The notes under the pieces: generated by a model
Seen by the model: only the letters and a program-made list of their open reading frames with translations
What the model was told of the DNA's origin: nothing
The model's database searches: none
Assembly (NCBI GenBank): GCA_023078685.1
Contig: JALGAS010000001.1
Span: 6,324,001 to 6,388,000, forward strand
Length of the DNA stretch: 64,000 nucleotides
Origin: Neopestalotiopsis rosae
Lineage: Eukaryota; Ascomycota; Sordariomycetes; Amphisphaeriales; Sporocadaceae
Direction of reading: 5' to 3'
Position numbers and translations under genes: made by a program
Part shown: positions 1-9,995 of the stretch, piece after piece
Numbering within the stretch: the first letter of the stretch is position 1
How the letters are laid out: each line of letters opens with the position of its first letter

Positions 1-206
1 TCTATGCTGATGCCAGGCGAGCAGAGGGATGGGGCGAATACTTGACCAGGTCGCTCAATGAGCGAACAGAGAAGCTCAATCTGACCGGAGAATCATTGGA
101 GAATGCGGCAGATGCCAGTCAGCGATGGGCCGACGACGCCTCGAAGTGGGTGGGACAACAAAAGAGAAATATGCTTCTGGGAGGACTCAAGAGCAAGTTC
201 TTGTAA
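1..206 (+). CDS. C-terminal end of a probable Sro7/Lgl-type exocytosis protein (partial)
   Basis: The reading frame from base 3 is open to the TAA at 204-206 and gives about 67 residues; the 5' part lies outside the window. The segment is helical and charged, with a pattern like NERTEKLNLTGESLENAA followed by SQRWADDASKWV and QKRNMLLG. This resembles the VAMP-like SNARE tail that closes fungal Sro7/tomosyn/Lgl proteins, which act in polarised exocytosis through t-SNARE binding. The assignment rests on the tail alone, so another coiled-coil protein is possible. Confidence 0.55.
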   Translation, partial: YADARRAEGWGEYLTRSLNERTEKLNLTGESLENAADASQRWADDASKWVGQQKRNMLLGGLKSKFL

Positions 207-772
207 ACTTGGACATTTTCCATAGTTGTGTGATGGGCTAGTCGCTATGGTTCTGCTTTTATACGGCGTTTTGGTGTTGACTGCAGTATGAAGATTCCCC
301 TACTTTGAACTTTGTGGATCAGACAGAAAAATCATTCTTGGTCATTGATGAGTGAATTCAATCAGATTAAGTCAATATTTGATGTTATAGACGAAAGCTG
401 ATGAACTTGCCCAGTCACTGGCTTGTGAAGTGCAAATAGTATACAACTCACAGTCAATTTGGCCGCCCTTCCCCACAATGGTCGGTCGGTTCTCGATTAC
501 TCCTGGCTTGCTCGGCCATAAGCTGCTGCATCTCCACTTTATTCCCTGGAGCTCGGAAACAACCAACCAACAGTGGTGCAGGCATAATAAGCTGCCGGCT
601 AAACATTACACATTACCAACCCGATTTTCGCAACGGATCTCTAAGCTTGAGCTTACAGTCAGTCACTCACTCACTCACTCATTCACGATCCCTTTGACGC
701 GTACTCTCACACCAACTGTCGCCGATACGAACCCGCAATCAAGGACAATAGCACACCACCTCGTTCTTCAAA
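207..772. other. Intergenic, 3' end of the Sro7-like gene and 5' region of ISA2
   Basis: No supported gene. A short tetranucleotide tract of CACT units lies near 660-690, about 90 bases before the ISA2 start. Overlapping open frames on both strands here look like chance. Confidence 0.6.
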
Positions 773-1653
773 ATGCCTCCTCGCTGTATAAACCCGCCCT
801 CGGCCGCCAAGCTGTTTGTGCAGCTCTCTGCCGGCGCCCGCCAGAGCTCCTCCATTCTCGAAGTCTTTCTGCCGCGACAGCAGCACTTCCGACATCTCCG
901 AACCGCCACAACTGTACAACAACCCAGGAGCGGTACTTGTTCTATTCAGCGCCACATCATCCGAAGCCATGCCTCGCTCAGGAATACTTCGTCGCAGTCC
1001 TTTTCCCGCCGCGCCTTTAGCAGTACAAGTTCCCGGCGGAGGACCCAAGCGATTCGCAATCCGCAGGTGGACGAGGAGGGCAAAGAAATGATGCTGGAGA
1101 TTACACCGCGCGCAGCTCAGGTATGTTGAGGCATGGAAGCAAGTCCTGCTTCGGATTGCTGACAAATCACCTCTTATAACAGCGCCTCACAAAAATCATG
1201 GAAAAGGACAAGAACCCATATCTCGCCCTGCGCATACAAGTAGAATCAGGCGGCTGCCACGGCTTCCAGTACCGCATGGGCCTGGTGACATTACCGTCGT
1301 CGCTGGCCCCGTCGCCGGAGGCTGCGACACCAGACGAGCCGTCCCCCGCGACCGAGGCCGAAGTGGCGCCCTCGACGACCACCACGACGAGCACGGACGC
1401 GCTTCAGCAAGAGCTCACCGAGGAAGATACCATTTTCGCATTTGCCAAGGACGATGCCGCGGTGGAAGACGGTAGCGAAGATGCGCTGGCCACGGCGCCC
1501 AAGATTGTGCTCGATGGACCCAGTCTGGACTTGTTAAAGGGCTCCAAGCTTGATTTCACCATGGAGCTCATTGGTAGCCAGTTCAAGATTGTGGATAATC
1601 CGGCGGCTTCTAGTAGCTGTGGTTGTGGTACTAGTTTCGACATTAAGATGTGA
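773..1653 (+). CDS. ISA2: Mitochondrial iron-sulfur cluster assembly protein ISA2
   Basis: Two exons, 773-1120 and 1183-1653, with a 62-nt GT-AG intron; the predicted protein has 272 residues. The first ~110 residues are Arg/Ser-rich and poor in acidic residues, as expected of a mitochondrial presequence. The A-type (HesB/IscA) domain follows: ITPRAAQ, SGGCHGFQY, a long low-complexity Thr/Pro/Ala insertion, then SLDLLKGSKLDF, ELIGSQF and the C-terminal CGCG motif. The three conserved cysteines (SGGC and CGCG) are present. ISA2 works with ISA1 and IBA57 in [4Fe-4S] maturation in the matrix. The insertion after GFQYRMGLV of roughly 55 residues is longer than in typical IscA proteins but follows the ISA2 pattern. 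The family call is secure. Confidence 0.93.
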
Positions 1654-2943
1654 TGAGGCACTGGAAGCTACTTGAAGAGAGCAAGGCTTCTTCTCCGGAC
1701 AGACGGTACCTTACACGACTCTTGGCGAAAAGCTCGGAAACTTCCATAGCGGAATGCCGAAGCTGCGGAGTTGAAAGACACGATTCTATAATGAATCAGG
1801 ATGTACATTATGATTAGGAAAGCGAGCAAAAGCCTCCTTTCAAGTCTGATAACTCAACATTGAGCGAATTGATCATAATAGTAATTTGACTGTGCCAAAA
1901 AGGATATAGATCCATGTCAGTCTATCCCAATTCCTCTGATTCACATACTGGTCTCGACATTCAGGCTCGAGAATTCGGCTCTGTTCACGGTAGATTGGTT
2001 ACTGTATCCCTACGTTTGGTGCCCCCTCCATATCTCAAAAAGGAATTGATCCTGCCCGGTAAGGCTGCTATGAAGAAAACAGTACTGGGTCTTATCCGAT
2101 CGTTATATCTGCGGCAGCCACTTAGCCACACTGCCCATACCCCAGTGATTATGCTTGTGACCAGGCGGAATCTGTTGTACCTATCACGAAACAAGATTCG
2201 GCGCGCCAGACATATTGGTGGAGAGGACTTTGTACTTAATACGTACATCAGAACATGCCTGGTCATAAGTCCTAATATAAACTATACATTAACACTTAGT
2301 ATTCTCAAGTCTAAGGTCTTACTTATTACGCATATCTTTGCAAGAACGAGAATTACGCCGCAATGATACATTATATAGAATTGCTGGCTACCGATTGGTC
2401 TGGCTATCTTTGTTGCAGCAACACCTTTGGGAGGATTAAAAATGCAGTGAAAAAGTCAGTAAGTACAAGCAGTCAGTATCCCTGCCACGATCCTTGCCTA
2501 TTTAGCCGCATAAGCCATGTAATGCATACTTTCGACCCATATGCAAGCTGTTCTAGTCCCTTCGTGAGGGTTAAAATTGCAGTGAAAGTTCTTTTGAAAG
2601 GCCCCTCAGAATCAAATCGTGACACGAAAGAGTTAAGAAAAACCTCATCTCTATCCCAAATAGGCCAATGGAGTCACAAGTTGCCTTGCAAGTTGCAGTT
2701 TCACGATAACCATCGATAAGTGAAACAGTATTCTCGACTGTTTCGTAGACTAGGCTCTCATTACCTCTTTCAACGCCACCACGGAGCCCGCCCGGAGCAG
2801 ATAGATCGCAAAGTCAGAACAGACCCCGATCATTCGACAATTCCTTCTACTCAATATTATCTTCCTGCTCTATTAAATGCCATACTTGCTGTCAAGGACC
2901 CTGACGAATCCTCTGTTGTTATTCAACGGCAAGCTTGCTACGA
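1654..2943. other. AT-rich gene-poor stretch
   Basis: No gene is supported. The DNA is clearly richer in A and T than the neighbouring coding DNA, and the frames are short and lack family motifs. Two imperfect copies of a ~30-base segment lie at about 2425-2456 and 2562-2590, both containing GGRTTAAAAWTGCAGTGAAA. An old repeat-mutated insertion would look like this, but no transposase or terminal repeat was recognised. Confidence 0.4.
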
Positions 2944-3258
2944 TGGGGCGTGAAGTGCAAGAGCGATACACTCTACATGGCTGCGAATACCTTGATCCAT
3001 TATTTGATAATAACGGCGGTGTATTCGAAGGAACTCATCATGATGAACAGTTAGAAACATTCATCACGTACTTAACATATTCAGAAGAACGTGGTGGTCA
3101 TGTTGAGTACGTATCCGCCGCGGCTTGGAGTTAATGCTTTGAGTGGCGATGTCGGCCAGACATTTGATGCTGACTGGCAAGGACTACCTTGGACAAAGGA
3201 AGGAGGGAGGGATGAGGCGATCGAGCCGGCTGATGTCAAAAGCAAGGTCCTTGTTTGA
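2944..3258 (+). pseudogene. Possible frameshifted gene remnant
   Basis: A frame from ATG 2944 reads 63 residues (including THHDEQLETFITYLTYSEER) and ends at a TAA near 3132-3134. In the next frame an open, protein-like stretch begins just there (GVNALSGDVGQTFDADW, then a charged tail) and closes at TGA 3256-3258. A single-base slip near 3130 would join them. The composition looks coding, but I recognise no family and no clean splice sites. It could also be a C-terminal exon of an unrecognised gene, or chance. Confidence 0.3.
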
Positions 3259-3677
3259 TTTGGATGTCCTCCAGAGATGGTTGAGCGCTTGAGGCGCCCA
3301 AGAAAGAAACCTCGTCGACCCTCAACCATGATATCTTAACAGCAGCGGTCGGTGACGTGCTCGTGCAGACCCCACAAGAGAGATTCGAAGGACGCCAGGC
3401 AACACTCAACATATCCGTGCCATGGAGCGTCCATCTTGCACCTATCCTTTGATGTACATTCAAGAGCCTGACTGGACGTGATCTCACCGCTTGGAATCGA
3501 AATTTGGAGATTGTCATCAGCTGAATCTCATCTGATCTATGCAATATCATGCTGGAAAGCTAATGGTTGATATCTAAGAGGGGGGATTAATCTATGTAAT
3601 ACATACCGGACATCTAATGATTAATATACAGGAGGAGGGTTTGATCCAAGTAATCTCATGCGGGACAGCTAATGATC
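3259..3677. other. Intergenic, downstream of the kinase gene
   Basis: No supported gene. Two similar short segments (GGACATCTAATG/GGACAGCTAATG contexts near 3607 and 3662, plus a related one near 3553) suggest a small local repeat. Nothing else is seen. Confidence 0.4.
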
Positions 3678-4857
3678 TTATTCGTCTCGGTCCCGTTTCT
3701 TTGGCTCACGAGTTGGAAGAGGACCACGAGTGTCTTCTGACTCCTCCGCAAACCATGAGTCGGCCAGTAACTGCTCAGCTGTTGGCCGCTCACGAGGATC
3801 TAGCTTCATAATCTTGAGAACAAAATCTCTGTCCGCAGGAGGAACTTCTCGTTCTGTGACACGATAATACGGCTTTTCTGGAGTGTGCAAGCCGTCAATG
3901 TACAGAATAGCCGTTGCAGCGTTTTCGTCGGCGATTTCGCGGTAGTTCGGCGGAAACGGACCAAAGAATCGATGCATGCGACGTAGGATAACCACATCGT
4001 ACTGTTCGTCGTCTCTCTTGACGCCCTCGTTGGCCGGGTCGAATATATGAAAGTCCCCGCCGTATAAAAGGCTGATGATCTAAAATTCTATTTAGAAGGA
4101 GAGAAGAGGGGACACTCTCAAGGCGATAGATGAAATCTCACAGCATTTCCAAAAGACCATATATCGGTAGATGTTCCCCATGGCAAATTGAGATGTGCCT
4201 CCGGGCTACGTGAGATACTTGTGCCATGGCAATGGCCCTCCTTTGCAAAGTGGGAGTCTTGAGAGATGCAGTCCCCAAAGTCTGCAAGCTGAATGGTAGA
4301 AAATCGTCGACCAGATTGACCATAATTCACGAGAATGTTGCTCAGTTTGATGTCTACCTTGTCATTAGCATAAGTAGGAATGTAGGTCCGGACGACAGAT
4401 ATCTTGCACACCCGTATGAACCATCCCGTCCTTATGAAGAATACGAAGCGCCTCCAACACACTTTTGGCTACTTGTTTAATTTCGGGACGGGATAACCTT
4501 TTTTGGTTTGACTCAGCTAGTAGGTCGCTATCCCGGTATTCCAATAGTATAGAAGGGTAATCAGTCGGTTCCTCGATCACATCAATTAGAGGACGGATGA
4601 AGGGGCTCTCTGTTGAATATCGCTTGAAAATATTGGCCTCACGCTTCAACATTTCGTCGAATTTGATATTCTTGAGGATACACTTCTCGCCGTTCTCATT
4701 TCTGTAGCAAGGTTAGAAGTGGTTCAAATTCAGGTGGGAGAGCTCACAGGCTGAGATAGACGGCACCGTGTTCAGCAGTCCGGTATAGCTCCTTGGAGAT
4801 GGAGTACGTTGAGAGACGGCCTTTCAGTCTCTGGCCGATTCTCAATAGCGACGCCAT
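3678..4857 (-). CDS. Small serine/threonine protein kinase
   Basis: Four exons (4857-4748, 4701-4412, 4353-4142, 4079-3678) with three GT-AG introns of 46, 58 and 62 nt give 337 residues. Visible kinase motifs, in order: ATP-site lysine in CILKN, the alpha-C Glu region KREANIFKRY, the catalytic loop spelled HTDIKLSN (assembled exactly across intron 2), the LADFGD metal-binding motif, SPEA in place of APE, DIWSFG, and the C-lobe ending around ERPTAEQLL. All essential Lys/Asp/Asn/Asp positions are therefore intact and the protein should be active. HTD instead of HRD is common in a group of small fungal kinases. There is no additional domain, and substrate and pathway cannot be told. The neighbouring kinesin gene is on the same strand 330 bases upstream, with no sign of a functional link. 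Confidence 0.85.
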
Positions 4858-5184
4858 AATGCCATTCAAGGACGTTTTGTGCGTAGCTTTGCAAAGGATT
4901 GATCAAAGCGCTGGGAGTGTATTGAAAGTCCTAGGGTCCCACCTTTTCCGCGCGGCATAACGCATACAGCCCCCTTGCAGTGACTCACTGAAAGTAGCCG
5001 CAGTACATTGGCAGGTTGCTTTTCCTTTGACTAAATGCGAGTATAGTTTACTTGGTTTTTACTTTGAAGCGCTTATTGTTGAGATAGAACGAGGTTATGG
5101 TAAGTGAAGTGATTGATTAGTTGGTTGAGTATCTGTACGTAGCTATGGATGTAGTAGAAACTCTATGTAGGTAGAGATAGTGGG
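4858..5184. other. Intergenic, kinase 5' region and kinesin 3' region
   Basis: No supported feature; contains the probable kinase promoter reading on the minus strand. No recognisable RNA or repeat. Confidence 0.5.
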
Positions 5185-6576
5185 TCATGAAGTCCGAAAT
5201 GCAGGAGGCTGGGCTCCTATTTCAACACTTATCACACCGACAAGACTTCCGTATTTGAGAGAGTTTAAAGTGGCTGCATATTGCTCCTTTGCAGGCGAGA
5301 CGGTAACAATCATTGCAGACCGTCCTGTCTCCAAGCTTGAAAATTGCTCGCGGAGAACCATGGTCAAGGTCGATGACCTGAATGGTATCCTGGACTGGTT
5401 TGTAGACCAGGCTCTCATGACTTCTTTCAACGCCAGCAAGTCCGTATTGATTTGGCGACCCTCTTGGCGTTCTTGTGGACTTTGCTTCAACAATGGCAGC
5501 TTGGCGCCCTTCTCTTGGTGATATTCAGCACCGGCAAGATCCACAAACACCATCTTGGCACCCAAGCACGGAGAAGCGGACGACTTGAGGATATTGTTAA
5601 CAAGTCCCTCCGCCGTAGCAACTCGTTCCTCGTGTTCAGCCTTCTCTGCTTCGGCTGCGTCAATACGCTCCTGGTTGATCGTGTAATCCGGATTCGGTGC
5701 CCATCCACCCTCTGGACGTGGAATCAAGCCCTTGAGCTGCTCCTCTATACTCACGTCCGTCGCGCGTTTACCCACAGGGACCAGCTCCGACTGCCGATCT
5801 ACGACCGCCTGGCGCGCATCTGTGAGGGACTGGCAAACAATCTCCAACTCCAGAACCGCGTGAGTCCTTGAGCTCTGGTCGTGAACACTCGATGAGCCCA
5901 CTGCTCGGTGAGCAAACGCCAAAGTTAGCTCATTGCGGAAAGACTCATACGTCCAACAAGTCTGCTTGACGATAGGACAGACGCGAACCTTGCCCCCTTC
6001 CAGCATCTCAGTCTCTCCGCGAATATGGACCTTGCCATCTGGGCCTTCTCGAACATGGCATTCGGTCCGTCGATTCAAAAGGTCAAAGGCCGACTTATTA
6101 CGCAACTCGAATAAGCTGAAGCCGATTCCTAGGTCTTCTTGTGCAGAACTTTTCTCATTGAGATGATGGAGTGCTTCAAAGAGCTGTCGACCAGCAGCGA
6201 GACACAAGCCGAGTTCCCTCGAGTCGTCATAGTTGTAACCCAGGATGGTGTGTGTTTTGCCGCTGCCGGAATGACCATAGGCAAAGAAGTTGTAGTTGCC
6301 GCCTTGCAAAACATGGGGGATGGCAGGCGCCACGATGGAGTTGTACACCGTAGCATTGTCGTCTTCTGGGCCGAAGATGCCTTTGAAGGCTGGAGAGCTC
6401 GTCCATGGCTTGTCTCCTTCCGAAGCTGACGGGCTTATAGACATTGAAGAAAGCGATCCGTCCTTTGACAGATTGGATCTCCAGGCATTCTCGCCCTGTG
6501 CAGCTTCTGGTTGAGCTAGTGGTCTCCATCGGGCGTAGACGTCGATTGAATTCATTTTAGAAGCTCCGGGTGTCAT
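5185..6576 (-). CDS. Orphan kinesin-like motor protein
   Basis: An uninterrupted frame of 463 residues; the start may be ATG 6576 or the in-frame ATG 6555, just before IDVYARWRP (beta-1 of the motor). The motor motifs are: P-loop GHSGSGKTHT, switch I in diverged form DQSSRTH, switch II VFVDLAGAE, INTDLLALKEV (the helix after switch II), IPFRSSTLT, and LNSLKYG near the end. About 100 residues, charged and probably partly helical, separate switch I from switch II, where conventional kinesins have only a short strand-loop-strand. No stalk coiled coil, neck or cargo domain follows; the chain ends about 30 residues after the motor core. Kinesins are microtubule ATPases. The ATP-binding residues are present, but processive transport is doubtful without dimerisation. 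The kinesin subfamily cannot be assigned. Confidence 0.87.
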   Translation of the reverse strand: MTPGASKMNSIDVYARWRPLAQPEAAQGENAWRSNLSKDGSLSSMSISPSASEGDKPWTSSPAFKGIFGPEDDNATVYNSIVAPAIPHVLQGGNYNFFAYGHSGSGKTHTILGYNYDDSRELGLCLAAGRQLFEALHHLNEKSSAQEDLGIGFSLFELRNKSAFDLLNRRTECHVREGPDGKVHIRGETEMLEGGKVRVCPIVKQTCWTYESFRNELTLAFAHRAVGSSSVHDQSSRTHAVLELEIVCQSLTDARQAVVDRQSELVPVGKRATDVSIEEQLKGLIPRPEGGWAPNPDYTINQERIDAAEAEKAEHEERVATAEGLVNNILKSSASPCLGAKMVFVDLAGAEYHQEKGAKLPLLKQSPQERQEGRQINTDLLALKEVMRAWSTNQSRIPFRSSTLTMVLREQFSSLETGRSAMIVTVSPAKEQYAATLNSLKYGSLVGVISVEIGAQPPAFRTS

Positions 6577-6947
6577 TTTGTAACGAAGACGACAATTGAC
6601 ACCGATCAGGGGTCTCGATTACAATGATAGTGCTTGCAATAACATCGGATTAAAATCTTTGATGTTTAGCTGAAGTTTTGATGTTTACCAAGACTTTCGT
6701 GTTGCTGAGGAACGAACCTTTCAACAAAGTGGGGGCCTGGTATAAACAGGCACACCACATTCATGCGAATAGGGGAATTCAGGGGCACATTTCGAAAAAA
6801 CATTTCCGATCATGAGACGTAGACATAAAAGTTTGGTCTGGTATTGATACAAAATGAAAGTTTTTGAGACTAAATGTATATAGTAGAAAGGTATTCTTTA
6901 ATCGGTCAATCCTATTTTCATCACTTCGTCAATCCCTTCCCAGGCGT
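6577..6947. other. Intergenic, kinesin 5' region and acyl-CoA dehydrogenase 3' end
   Basis: Nothing beyond expected flanking sequence is seen. A long plus-strand frame starting near 6864 runs antisense through the dehydrogenase and is a shadow. Confidence 0.5.
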
Positions 6948-8725
6948 CTACAACTTCATGCCCGTCATCTTGGCCACCCTCAAGCTCTGCCTCATGCTGA
7001 GGTCGAGCATGATCTCCTCGCTACCACCAGGAATGGCGTAGGCGCGGACATCACGGTACAGCCTCTCGACCTTGCCGCCCTGGCCGCCTCTCGAGTACGA
7101 CAGACCACCAAAGATCTGACTGGCCTCGCGGGCGCAGAACTCGAATGTGAGGGTAGACTGGGCCTTGAGACCAGCAATGGGTCCACCAAGACGCAGCATG
7201 GCCTCGGTCTCGCCCATCTTTTGGCACTGGTAGATGAGGTTCTCGAGCCAGTTGTACGAGGCCTCGATCTGACGGGCCATGTGGGCAAGCTTCATGCGGA
7301 TGACGGGATGCTCAATGAGCTTCTTGCCAAAGGTGCGGCGCTTGTTGGCGTACTTGACCGACTCCTCGTAGCAGACGCGGCTAAAGCGCAGGCACTGGAT
7401 GATGATGCCCATGCGCTCGTGGTTGAAGTTGGTCATGATGACCTTGAAGCCCTGGTTCTCCTTGCCGAGCACGTTCTCGACGGGGACCTTGACGTCCTCA
7501 AAGGTGATATAAGTGGTACCCGACGACCACACGCCCTGGCAGTCCATGCGACGAGTGCTGACACCACCGAAATCGCGCTCAATGAGGAGCAGGGTCACGC
7601 CGTTCATGCCCTTGTCCGAGGTGCGGACGGCAGTGGTGAAGTAGTCACACCAGATACCGTTGGTGATCCACTTCTTCTCGCCGTTGACAATGTAGTGCTT
7701 GCCGTCCTCACTGAGCTTGGCCTCGCAAGTCAGGTTGGCAACATCAGAGCCGGCGTCGGGCTCAGTAATGGCCAGACATATCCGCTTCTCACCCGACAGG
7801 ATACCGGGCATGATGCGGTCCTTGAGCGCCTTCTTGCCAAACTTGATCAGAGGCGGGCCACCAATGCCGTAACCGCCAATCATGTTCCAGACGAAGCCAC
7901 CGCTACCAACGCGGGACAGCTCATCCGTGACGATCATCTCGTGGAAGAGATCCCACTGCTCCGGAGGCACCGACTTGACTGAGTTCTTGGTGTACTCGAC
8001 GGGGTAGTGCACGCCTAGCAGACCGGCGAGGTAGCCGCGGCGACCGGCCTCGAGGAAGATTTCACGTGGCACCTCCTTCTTCTCATCCCATTCTGTGACA
8101 TTGGGCTCGATTTCGCTCTCGACCCATTCGCGGATCTCGGCTCGGAGGGCAGCATGCGACTCGTTGAAGTAGGGAGAGTGGTACTGTGTGTGGTATGAAG
8201 TTAGTAAATGGGAGGTTGCGTATAGAATTTGGTGATTCGCGACATACGTTTTGGTACCAGCTGGGGTCGCCAAAGGGGATCTGGTCGCCATAAGGTTCCA
8301 AGGCCTCGGTCTCGTCCTGGTTGGCATTTGTGACAGCCTTGGCTGCGGCGGGCATAGCTTTGGGTGCTGCAACGGCGGGATCTGGCTTGGCGGGCTCCTC
8401 AACCTTTTTTTTCGTGTCGAGCGAGCCGACTTGCAGGGAAGACTTGTACTTCTTTAGGATAGCCTCGTTGTGGTACTTCCAGAACTGCTTGGAAGCATCT
8501 TTGCCGCCGACCTTTTGGAGGATCTTCTTGCCGCCTAGAAGATGAGAAATGTTTGGTTAGTATCGCCGGAATCGAGATGATCGCAAGCTAGAATTAATGC
8601 ATGGACATACCTGGGTGCTCCTCTTGGAACTTGGTGACATCGTAGACGTCCTCATCGACAATAATGTACAATGAGTCTGGCTTGTTGTGCGACGAAACGT
8701 CGCTGGCCTTGAAAGTCTGGGACAT
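6948..8725 (-). CDS. Cytochrome b5 / acyl-CoA dehydrogenase fusion
   Basis: Three exons (8725-8611, 8534-8248, 8183-6948) with 76- and 64-nt introns give 545 residues. Residues ~4-80 are a cytochrome b5 domain: the heme-ligand motif EEHPGG is assembled across intron 1, and the second ligand is in KYHNEAIL. An Ala/Pro/Lys linker follows, then an acyl-CoA dehydrogenase domain from about residue 145: AITEPDAGSD (flavin/substrate loop), KKWITNG, FNHERMGI, RRTFGK, FGGLSYSRGG, RDVRAYAIPGGSEE. The family oxidises acyl-CoA with FAD; here the fused b5 domain could pass electrons to or from the flavin, which is inference. No peroxisomal or mitochondrial signal is obvious. This fusion occurs in fungi, so it is unlikely to be a gene-model artefact: the junction is in the middle of the largest exon set and in frame. 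Confidence 0.93.
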
Positions 8726-9995
8726 TGTTTTGCCGGTGTCAAATGTATCAATCCCAATGATTGGTGTATATAGGTATGCACAAGAAGAAGAGAGGGTATC
8801 GAGAAAGAAGAAGAAATTTAGTTCAACAAGAGATTAGAGAGAAATACAAAATCCACAACGTAAAAGGGCCAGAAATGTCGGATGTCATGGCATTCTTAAA
8901 AAGAAGAGCTGACCCGAGCTCGTTAGGTCGGCATTATTTAGAATCACATGTGAGAGAACAGCTCAGTCCCAGTCCCAGTCCCAGACTCCTAGTACTTTGG
9001 GGGGGCTTGTGGCTCGTTGACCCGTCGTCAGAGCACCCAAAGACCAGTCAGCGGCGCCGAATTGGCAACGATAAAGTGGTCCACCAGCGCATTCTTGCCA
9101 GGAGGGATCACCGCTAGCACCCACCTAGATTGCTAGGTCGCGATGCTCACATTAGCGCACCGAGCGAGCCTAGAGTCTTTTCCCCGGGGGTATCCATCAG
9201 TGTTTGTGGGGGAGAGACAGGCACTGATGGGATGATGGAGTGGGACCTTGTGCTTGCTCGCCTACAATCCCGTATCGAGACTCGGGTTGTGGCTTGAGTC
9301 GTGTCATGTGGTTGTGTATTTTCTAAAGGGTTTTGATTTGTTACATTACTAGCTGTAAATCTTAAGCATGTGATTGACGGCTCTGGCTGCTCGGCCCCCA
9401 GGTTCCCCAGCTTTTAGGTAGCTGATGTCATTTATTTTTCTTGGAGAAGTTTGGAGAAGAGGGCTGCCCCCGTCCTTGTCCTTATCCTATCCCAAGGCGG
9501 CATTTGCATTTGCATGGCCAATTTTAAAGATTAGCACGCGACAAAGGGTTCGAGTTTGGTCCACTATTTCAGCCGAGGTCCATCGCCTCCCCTGCAGCCG
9601 AGTCAGCCAGCGTGTTAAACATGCACCTGACCATCTTCAAACTCGTCGACGCATCACTTAAAACCTTCACATAGCGATGAAGATGAACTCTGCAAAGATG
9701 GACAATGGTCTCATGAGGATCAAATACGGTCTTTTGCACCTTATACCATCCACGTCTGAAATGTCCACTTGAACCGCAACCCGAGCGAAGAAATTCAGTC
9801 GGTTAGTAGGCAAAGACACAACTGCAGCTGTTTGACAGGCATGCACAGTCGGACCCTTGGCCTGCTCGATCAACTGTCACTGCATTTCAATGCTTCTGAA
9901 ATCTGTACAAATTATGCAAAGCTAAACAAAATCAATTCAAAAGTGTCTAATAGTGAAACGCCCAAACTCTAGACTCTATTCAAGCACCCCCCAAA
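8726..9995. other. Intergenic, 1.27 kb
   Basis: Holds the upstream region of the dehydrogenase (minus strand) and the 3' side of the MDR reductase. A short CCCAGT run is near 8968. The frames have no family features, and no RNA gene was found. Confidence 0.5.

Noticed and set aside
6864..7982. Long plus-strand frame of 372 codons
   Set aside because: It runs antisense through the acyl-CoA dehydrogenase, has no family motifs, and exists because of GC-rich third positions in the real gene.
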